6,895 nucleotides of DNA from JBDTMC01 sp039934475 (GTDB taxonomy: Bacteria > Acidobacteriota > Terriglobia > Bryobacterales > Bryobacteraceae). The notes under the pieces were generated by a model. The model saw only the letters and a list, made by a program, of their open reading frames with translations. It searched no databases and was not told the DNA's origin. Positions within the stretch are counted from its first letter, which is position 1. Each line of letters starts with the position of its first letter. The stretch spans positions 1 through 6,895 of the forward strand of contig JBDTMC010000425.1 in the NCBI GenBank assembly GCA_039934475.1, read 5' to 3'. The translations under genes were made by a program, and so were the position numbers. This document shows, piece by piece, positions 1 to 4,510 of this stretch.

Positions 1-556
1 GGAAACCGGGCTTCACTTCGCGAATCATCTGCATCACCTTCTCCAGGTTGCCGGAGCTTTCCTTGATGGCGATGACGTTGGGATGTTCGGACAATCGAAC
101 GACCGCGTCGGTGCTGATGTCCAGACCGGTCGCCTGCGGCCAGTTGTAGATCATCAGCGGAATCTTGGACTGGTCAGCCACACTCTGGTAGTAGAGCACC
201 TGGGCGTCGGTGCGATTGAGAAGGTTTTTGTAGTAGTGCGGCGTGCGCACCATCGCGGCTTTGTAGCCCATGTCGGCGGCCTTGTTGGTCAGCCACACGG
301 TCTCGCGAACGCTCTCCACGCCGGTGCCGCAGAGCAGCGTCTTCTCCGGTGCGGCGTATTCGGCAACCCACTCGAACATCTGCAGCTTCTCTTCGGCGGT
401 CAGCATGACGCTCTCACCGGTGGAGCCGCAAACCACATAACCCGAGAGCGTGGTGCGGTTCAGCTTGACGATGTTGTGTTCGACTTTGGATTTGTACAAC
501 TCGCCGTCGTAGGTAAACGGCGTGGTAATGGGAGGATAAATACCTTGCAGTTTCAT
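1..556 (-). CDS. DapA-family aldolase/lyase (4-hydroxy-2-oxoglutarate aldolase-like), N-terminal part
   Basis: Reading from the ATG at 556 to the left edge gives 185 residues of a class I aldolase of the dihydrodipicolinate synthase/N-acetylneuraminate lyase family, a cytoplasmic TIM-barrel enzyme. The start MKLQGIYPPITTPF is typical of the first strand. GSTGE (44-48) is the substrate carboxylate loop, Tyr137 in IYNWP is the catalytic tyrosine, and Lys165 in IKESSGN is the Schiff-base lysine. The segment TPHYYK (105-110) followed by an NWPQATGLD stretch resembles 4-hydroxy-2-oxoglutarate aldolase (HOGA) more than true DapA, which has TPYYN. The family is usually near 300 residues, so the last third or so is outside the window. 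The gene follows atpE by 57 bases. The only Shine-Dalgarno-like stretch, AGGAAGG at 577-571, is 14 bases from the ATG and partly inside a hairpin, so initiation may be weak or coupled. Family membership is firm; the substrate is not. Confidence 0.9.
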   Translation of the reverse strand, partial: MKLQGIYPPITTPFTYDGELYKSKVEHNIVKLNRTTLSGYVVCGSTGESVMLTAEEKLQMFEWVAEYAAPEKTLLCGTGVESVRETVWLTNKAADMGYKAAMVRTPHYYKNLLNRTDAQVLYYQSVADQSKIPLMIYNWPQATGLDISTDAVVRLSEHPNVIAIKESSGNLEKVMQMIREVKPGF

Positions 557-566
557 GATGGCAGAA

Positions 567-601
567 GGGGCCTTCCTGTTTGTTAGACGACGAAAGGCCC
601 C
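567..601 (-). terminator. GC-rich hairpin between atpE and the aldolase gene
   Basis: GGGGCCTT (601-594 on the minus strand) and AAGGCCCC (574-567) form a perfect 8-bp stem around a 19-base loop, starting 12 bases after the atpE stop. What follows is TTCTGCC, not a run of T, so intrinsic termination would be weak. The 3' arm ends 10 bases before the aldolase ATG and covers part of its only ribosome-binding-site candidate. It could be a leaky terminator, a 3' end stabiliser for atpE mRNA, or a control of downstream translation. The inverted repeat is seen directly; the role is inferred. Confidence 0.35.
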
Positions 602-613
602 ATGCGAAACGAA

Positions 614-916
614 CTACTTCACGAGGATGATGACGAGGGTGTACAGCGCCAGGGACTCGATCAGCACCAGGCCGAGCAACAGGGCGAAGCGGATGGCCGC
701 GGACGCGCCCGGATTGCGAGCCATGCCCTCGGCAGCGGCGGCAACGGCGCGCGCTTGGGCAAGACCGCAAAGTCCACTGGCAATGGCCATGGAGAAGTAA
801 GCGGCAGCGTTGGCCCAGTTGGTGACGCCCGCGGGAGCGGCGGCGCCGCCTTGGGCAAACATCGGCACCGCGATGCAGAACATCGCCAGAGCCAGGAAAA
901 ACGTCTTCAGGTTCAT
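614..916 (-). CDS. atpE: F-type ATP synthase subunit c with signal-like N-terminal extension
   Basis: This 100-residue protein is the F0 c subunit, which forms the membrane rotor ring that carries ions past subunit a. A hydrophobic N-terminal segment (about 4-21, ending MFAQ) resembles a Sec signal peptide. Two transmembrane helices follow, about 38-62 and 73-98, joined by the polar loop ARNPGA (66-71). Glu87 in LIESLALY is the ion-carrying carboxylate. Gln54 lies 33 residues before it, with Ser88 and Tyr92 after it, matching the Gln32/Glu65/Ser66/Tyr70 set of the Na+-binding Ilyobacter c ring. The Thr67 equivalent is Leu89, so Na+ use is only possible, not shown. Typical c subunits are about 75-90 residues; the excess is the N-terminal segment. 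The start is supported by AGGAG at 926-922, five bases upstream. The gene follows atpB by 97 bases; subunit b is not next to it. Confidence 0.97.
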   Translation of the reverse strand: MNLKTFFLALAMFCIAVPMFAQGGAAAPAGVTNWANAAAYFSMAIASGLCGLAQARAVAAAAEGMARNPGASAAIRFALLLGLVLIESLALYTLVIILVK

Positions 917-1013
917 TGTGTCTCCTAACGTAATAACGCTCCCAGGGGGTGGTTCCCGAACCGCCTACCGTAGTGGGGCCGGGCTCACACTGCAAGAGCG
1001 GATAAAGCCGGTA
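917..1013 (-). promoter_or_regulatory. atpB-atpE intercistronic leader with ribosome binding site
   Basis: This is the only gap of note in the F0 gene series. On the minus strand it carries a small imperfect hairpin (965-959 pairing with 954-948, one C-A mismatch, loop CGGG), then an A/T-rich stretch TTATTACGTTA just ahead of the Shine-Dalgarno AGGAG (926-922) of atpE. Subunit c is needed in many copies per complex, and in E. coli a U-rich leader raises atpE translation. A similar role here is an inference. I see no clear -35/-10 promoter in it. Confidence 0.4.
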
Positions 1014-1742
1014 TTAATGCTCGTGCGCCGTCGCGCCGCCTACGTAAATCATCGTCAGCAGCGTGAATACAAAAGCCTGCAGGAACGAAACGAAGATGTG
1101 CAGACCCATAAAAGGAAATCCGAAAACGAAAGTCAAGCCGAGGAATGCCATGGTCACCTGTTCACCGGCGAACATGTTCGCGTAAAGACGAATGGTGAGC
1201 GAGAGCGGGCGCGCCAAGTGACTGATGATCTCAATCGGGATCATCAGCGGAGCCAGCAGCGGCATCGGGCCGACGAAGTGCGCCAGATACTTGCCGATAC
1301 CGTTTTCACGGATGCCGGCGTAGTTATAAAAAAGGAATGCCGAGACAGCGAGGCCTGCCGGAACCGCCGGGAACATTGTCGGCGATTCGAATGTAGGCAC
1401 AACGCCCAGCAGGTTGGCGAAGAGGATAAAGATGAAGAGGGTGCCAAAAAACGGAAGGTACTGCTGCCCATGGTGTCCCACAGCCTCATCGGTTTGCCCG
1501 TGCAGGAAGTCGTAGATCACTTCAAAAATGTGCTGCAGCTTACCGGGACGATCCATCGAAAGCTGAGGGCGCAGGATGGCGAACACCACCACAATGATCA
1601 GCGCCACCAGGATCTCCATGGTGACAAAATTCGCCCACGGACGCGCATGGTTGTGGACCAAGCCGACGGCGTCCAAAATGGCATTGGCAGGCGCGGCCAG
1701 GTAGCGATTGAAGATAGCGGTTAGCCAAAGCTGTTCATGCAT
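1014..1742 (-). CDS. atpB: F-type ATP synthase subunit a
   Basis: The 242-residue protein is the F0 stator channel subunit, an inner-membrane protein with five to six transmembrane segments (strongest at about 41-57, 97-115, 127-142, 160-178 and 200-236). The invariant arginine, Arg185 in SLTIRLYANMFAGE, is the residue that faces the c-ring carboxylate. HLARPLSLTIRL upstream and QAFVFTLLTMIYV near the C-terminus are family signatures. SMDRPGKLQHIFE (62-74) after the first helix is the usual cytoplasmic loop. Length is normal for bacterial a subunits. The ATG at 1742 overlaps the atpI stop by eight bases (ATGCATGA), and there is no good Shine-Dalgarno, so translation is probably coupled to atpI. 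The product works with the c subunit encoded immediately downstream. Confidence 0.98.
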   Translation of the reverse strand: MHEQLWLTAIFNRYLAAPANAILDAVGLVHNHARPWANFVTMEILVALIIVVVFAILRPQLSMDRPGKLQHIFEVIYDFLHGQTDEAVGHHGQQYLPFFGTLFIFILFANLLGVVPTFESPTMFPAVPAGLAVSAFLFYNYAGIRENGIGKYLAHFVGPMPLLAPLMIPIEIISHLARPLSLTIRLYANMFAGEQVTMAFLGLTFVFGFPFMGLHIFVSFLQAFVFTLLTMIYVGGATAHEH

Positions 1743-2118
1743 AAGTGAAGAGTTGGTACAACGCTTCGAAGATCACTGCGGCTACTACCGAAAGGAGGCC
1801 GGCGAGCAGGGCCAACAGATTGACTCCAAAGAATTTCAGGATAACATATCCGATACCCCCAAGCAGCAGGTAGCGCAGCCCCAGGATGATTGCGTAGCCC
1901 GTTGCGCGGCGCGTTTGGGGTGCTCCGCCTACCGCTTCCGCCACCTTTTTGATCCAGCGGAAGTTGAGCCACGAGGCTGCGATGCCAAAGGCGAATCCGC
2001 CCGCGCCCGGCCAGCCCCACTGCACCGCGCACATCAAGGTGCCAGCTAGCGCCAACATCGCCATGTACCGGTCAATCCGCCTCAGGGCGGCCCGATACGT
2101 TTCGCCCTCAAGTCCCAC
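1735..2118 (-). CDS. atpI: ATP synthase accessory protein AtpI (subunit I)
   Basis: This small membrane protein of 127 residues has four predicted helices at about 19-36, 39-53, 74-96 and 99-122. GIAASWLNFRWIKK (45-58) matches the G...S..NF.. signature of the AtpI family, which in known cases helps c-ring assembly or stability and possibly Mg2+ supply. Its position directly ahead of atpB is the classic one. The chosen start is a GTG at 2118 that overlaps the atpZ stop by 11 bases. An AAGGA lies 11 bases upstream, too far to be strong, so coupling is likely. A shorter start at Met18 or Met20 would remove the basic N-terminal helix and is less likely. Confidence 0.85.
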   Translation of the reverse strand: MGLEGETYRAALRRIDRYMAMLALAGTLMCAVQWGWPGAGGFAFGIAASWLNFRWIKKVAEAVGGAPQTRRATGYAIILGLRYLLLGGIGYVILKFFGVNLLALLAGLLSVVAAVIFEALYQLFTYA

Positions 2119-2356
2119 TGTTGCCGGAATCCTTTTTCAAGTCCCGAATCAGTTCCACGAAACCCGCCGCGATACCGAACAGTAGGAAGACGATATAGAG
2201 GAAGTGCGTCCCGAACAGATGGTCGAGCCCCAAGCCGATGGCGTACCCGATGACCACGCAGAGCGGCAGCAGGAAGGCCATGCCGAGGTACCGACCCATC
2301 GATTGATAGAGTCGGTTCGGACCCGCGTCTACTCCGCGCTTTGGCGTTTCCGGCAT
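2108..2356 (-). CDS. atpZ: AtpZ/AtpI-type accessory protein (ATPase_gene1 family)
   Basis: This 82-residue protein has two transmembrane helices, about 22-46 and 51-70, with a short polar N-terminus and a charged C-terminal tail (ELIRDLKKD). GYAIGLGLDHLFGT (37-50) fits the G...G..LD..FGT turn of the ATPase_gene1/AtpZ family, which pairs with AtpI in a proposed Mg2+/Ca2+ import or F0 assembly role. The ATG at 2356 is preceded by GAGGAG with a six-base spacing, a strong ribosome binding site located inside the end of hemD. The coding regions overlap by 28 bases in different frames. Its order, just before atpI and atpB, supports the call. Confidence 0.85.
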   Translation of the reverse strand: MPETPKRGVDAGPNRLYQSMGRYLGMAFLLPLCVVIGYAIGLGLDHLFGTHFLYIVFLLFGIAAGFVELIRDLKKDSGNSGT

Positions 2357-3159
2357 AGAATCTCCTCAGCTTGCTCAGCTGTCTCTTTCACCAGGAAGCC
2401 CATCTTCGGATGCGTTGGCGTGATGTCCGTGGCGATGCCGTATTCGTCCAGCATTTCACTTGTCGTGGGACCGATGGAAGCGATCACGCACCGCTTCAGA
2501 CCGCGCTCCATTTCCGCCTGTACGCCTTCCTCGGCCGCCATCCGGAAGAGGTGCGGCACCTGAATCGATGTGGTGAAGACCGCTACCTCAAACTCTCCGG
2601 CGGCCAGCTTGCGCGCCGCTGTCCGCAACGGCGTTGTGTCCTCCGGAAGGTCCCATTGATAGACACGCACGGAAGCAACTTCGGCCCCACGCTGACGCAG
2701 AGCATCCAGCAACTCCGGATTGGACTTGCCATACTCCTGCACGGCCACTCGCCGTTCCGCCCGCCCGTCGAGCGCCTGCAACAGTTCGCGCCACGTGTTC
2801 GGCTCCGGAGCCACAACGTGAATCGGCACGTGCAATTCGCGCAGAGCCGCTACCGGCTTGGGACCGCGCGCGGCAATGGTGATCTGCCGTAGCGCTTCCG
2901 GGAACATCTCCTCGGCGTAGCGCTCCGCAAGCAGCCGGTGAAGCGCACGAGTGCCGACGCCGGTGAGAAAGATCATCATGTCGAACTCGCCGCCGAATAA
3001 CCGCTCAGCGAATACGAATGCTTCCTCGTTCGAATCGAGCGGTGCTTCCCGCATCGAAGGGGCGACAAACGCTTCCCCGCCCTGCTTGGCGATCAGCGTA
3101 GCCATCTCCGCCGCGCGGCGGCTTTCCAGCGAGAGTACGCGCATACCAGCAAGAGGCAT
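2329..3159 (-). CDS. hemD: Uroporphyrinogen-III synthase
   Basis: The 276-residue cytoplasmic protein matches the two-lobed HemD fold, which closes hydroxymethylbilane to uroporphyrinogen III in haem, sirohaem and cobalamin synthesis. LAGMRVLSLESRR (3-15) is the first strand, FLTGVGTRAL (64-73) and FTTSIQVPHLF (195-205) are the paired nucleotide-like loops, and ASIGPTTSEMLDEYGI (227-242) followed by PTHPKMGFLV (248-257) is the conserved C-terminal block. Sequence conservation in this family is low, so the call rests on motif order and length (usual about 250-280). The ATG at 3159 has GAGG at 3168-3165 as ribosome binding site. It is the first gene of the minus-strand series and overlaps atpZ by 28 bases, an unusual partnership with F0 genes. 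No other tetrapyrrole gene is in the window. Confidence 0.88.
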   Translation of the reverse strand: MPLAGMRVLSLESRRAAEMATLIAKQGGEAFVAPSMREAPLDSNEEAFVFAERLFGGEFDMMIFLTGVGTRALHRLLAERYAEEMFPEALRQITIAARGPKPVAALRELHVPIHVVAPEPNTWRELLQALDGRAERRVAVQEYGKSNPELLDALRQRGAEVASVRVYQWDLPEDTTPLRTAARKLAAGEFEVAVFTTSIQVPHLFRMAAEEGVQAEMERGLKRCVIASIGPTTSEMLDEYGIATDITPTHPKMGFLVKETAEQAEEILCRKRQSAE

Positions 3160-3182
3160 CTGACCTCAGTATACTGACCGGA
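3160..3182. promoter_or_regulatory. Divergent promoter/operator candidate with 12-bp palindrome
   Basis: The 23 bases between hemD and the plus-strand winged-helix gene contain the perfect palindrome TCAGTATACTGA (3166-3177). Its centre reads TATACT on both strands, five of six matches to a -10 box. CTGACC also occurs twice directly, at 3160-3165 and 3174-3179, 14 bases apart. On the plus strand a -10 at 3170-3175 would start RNA at about the ATG at 3183, implying a leaderless message; the ATG has no real Shine-Dalgarno. No good -35 was found for either direction. A shared operator is possible, but no regulator is identified. Confidence 0.4.
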
Positions 3183-4349
3183 ATGGATTCAACCACGCTT
3201 CGCGCCTGGTGGTGGCATCGCCAGGGACTCGACGGTTCCTATTTCGGCAAGACGCCGGCCGAGGTGCTTGCCGGCACCGGATGGGCACGATCAGTGGGCG
3301 GGGTGGGACCGTATCTTACGCTGTGGTCGCGCGGCAGGATTTCACGGGAGACCGCCGACGCCGCCGTGGCCAATGTGGAAATCCATGAGTTGCCAGCGGC
3401 GCGCGGCTGCACGTATGTGGTGCCCGCCTCCGACTATGCGCTGGCGCTACGCGTGGGCGAAGGCTCCACAGACGGCGAACGCAAGCTCGCTGAGAAGTTG
3501 GGCGTGACCGCGAAGGAGATCGATAAGCTCTGCCTTGCCGTGGTCAAGGCGTTGGATAACGGACCGCTCGCGCCAGACGAACTGAAAGTGGCAGTGGGAA
3601 AGGCCGCCCGCAGCCTCGGCCCTGAGGGCGCAAAGAAGGGTTTGGCAAATACTCTGCCGCTGGCCTTGGGTGATTTGCAGCTTACCGGAGAGCTTCGCCG
3701 CATCCCGATGAATGGGCGGCTGGACCAACAGCGCTACCGCTACACTCGCTGGACTCCTTCGCCTCTGTCCGCCTACAAATTGTCCAAGCCGGAAGCGATG
3801 GTGGAACTGGCGCGTCGCTACTTTCAGTGGGCTGGGCCCGCCACCGTCGCGCAATACCAATGGTTCTCAGGCCAGGGCGTGAAAGCTGCCAAAGAGACAC
3901 TGGCGCCGCTGGGACTGGTCCCCCTCGATAGCGGCGATGCGCGGTTGCTGTTCCCTGAGGACCGTGAAGCGCTGCTCGCGTTTCGCCCACCTAAAGACCG
4001 TCACTATTCGATGGTAAGCTCCCTTGATGGAATCTCTTTACTGCGGCGCGACTTGAAGAGTCTAGGTGAAGAATCCGACTTCGGCAAAGCTTTCTCAGGT
4101 CTCGCCGAACTCCCCAGCCACGCCATCATCGACCGGGGTCGCTTAGTGGGCTTGTGGGAATTCGATCCCGACACCAACTCCATCGCCTGGATGTGCTTCG
4201 GCAAGAAGGATAAGGCATTGGAATCGGCGGTCAAGGCCACCGAAGATTATGTGAAGGATCAACTAGGAGACGCCCGCAGCTTCAGTCTCGACAGCCCGAA
4301 GAGCCGTGCGCCGCGAATCGCTGGATTGCGGGCCGGGACCTTATACTAG
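3183..4349 (+). CDS. Winged-helix DNA-binding protein, HTH_42 (AlkZ/YcaQ-like) family
   Basis: This 388-residue protein fits the HTH_42 family of tandem winged-helix proteins, which includes the DNA glycosylases AlkZ and YcaQ. HRQGLDG (12-18) is the N-terminal signature. HELPAARGCTYVVPASD (68-84) aligns with the RGT-hhh-hxxxD strand, GPATVAQYQWFSG (218-230) with the family's gPat..D...W.G block, and RPPKDRHYSMVSSLDG (268-283) plus AIIDRGRLVGLWEFD (314-328) with the C-terminal barrel. The QxQ or QxD catalytic motif is not visible where expected: that stretch reads TGWARSVGGVGPYL (32-45). It may therefore bind DNA without base excision, or use other residues. Length is normal. The ATG at 3183 is chosen because family homology begins within ten residues. 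It lacks a ribosome binding site, which fits a leaderless transcript. It is divergent from hemD and convergent with the CRTAC1 gene. Confidence 0.8.
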   Translation: MDSTTLRAWWWHRQGLDGSYFGKTPAEVLAGTGWARSVGGVGPYLTLWSRGRISRETADAAVANVEIHELPAARGCTYVVPASDYALALRVGEGSTDGERKLAEKLGVTAKEIDKLCLAVVKALDNGPLAPDELKVAVGKAARSLGPEGAKKGLANTLPLALGDLQLTGELRRIPMNGRLDQQRYRYTRWTPSPLSAYKLSKPEAMVELARRYFQWAGPATVAQYQWFSGQGVKAAKETLAPLGLVPLDSGDARLLFPEDREALLAFRPPKDRHYSMVSSLDGISLLRRDLKSLGEESDFGKAFSGLAELPSHAIIDRGRLVGLWEFDPDTNSIAWMCFGKKDKALESAVKATEDYVKDQLGDARSFSLDSPKSRAPRIAGLRAGTLY

Positions 4350-4399
4350 CGAGGTCTTCAAACTGAAAGAATTGAGGAGAAGATAGAGGCTTTGCGTAA

Positions 4400-4510
4400 A
4401 TCCGGGATGGCAACCATCCGGAACTGCTAGATCGCCAACAATTTCAGACGGCAGCGGCAAGTGCGGGACGGATTGTCTTCATCGGCGTGGCCCGGGAGAA
4501 GGTGAGTGAG
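4400..4510 (+). pseudogene. Possible remnant of a coding sequence
   Basis: Between the convergent genes, one plus-strand frame from 4400 reads protein-like for about 35 codons, including HPELLDRQQFQTAAASAG and then RIVFIGVAREK. It has no start codon of its own: TAA at 4397 and an earlier TGA close the frame upstream. After about 4510 it loses protein character. The hydrophobic strand pattern and normal codon use suggest a decayed gene, but I cannot name a family. The last part overlaps the 3' end of the CRTAC1 gene on the other strand, whose basic, proline-rich tail may be read from this remnant. Chance is a real alternative. Confidence 0.2.
4402..4421. terminator. Short hairpin between convergent genes
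   Basis: GGATGG (4405-4410) pairs with CCATCC (4414-4419) around a CAA loop, and CC (4402-4403) pairs with GG (4420-4421) past a bulged G4404. It lies 53 bases after the winged-helix stop and 58 bases beyond the CRTAC1 stop. Neither side has a T run, so it is at best a weak bidirectional terminator or RNA-end stabiliser. It also falls inside the possible gene remnant. Confidence 0.2.

Noticed and set aside
83..586. 167-residue plus-strand open frame
   Set aside because: It is antisense to the DapA-family gene, whose minus-strand frame has all catalytic motifs.
414..995. 193-residue minus-strand frame across atpE and the aldolase start
   Set aside because: Arg/His-rich frame-shifted reading of atpE and its flanks; the true atpE frame is unambiguous.
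810..1724. 304-residue plus-strand open frame
   Set aside because: It is antisense to atpB and the start of atpE, with a His/Arg/Gln-rich composition typical of a shadow frame of a membrane protein gene.
2371..2892. 173-residue plus-strand open frame
   Set aside because: It is antisense to hemD and shows no domain or ribosome binding site.
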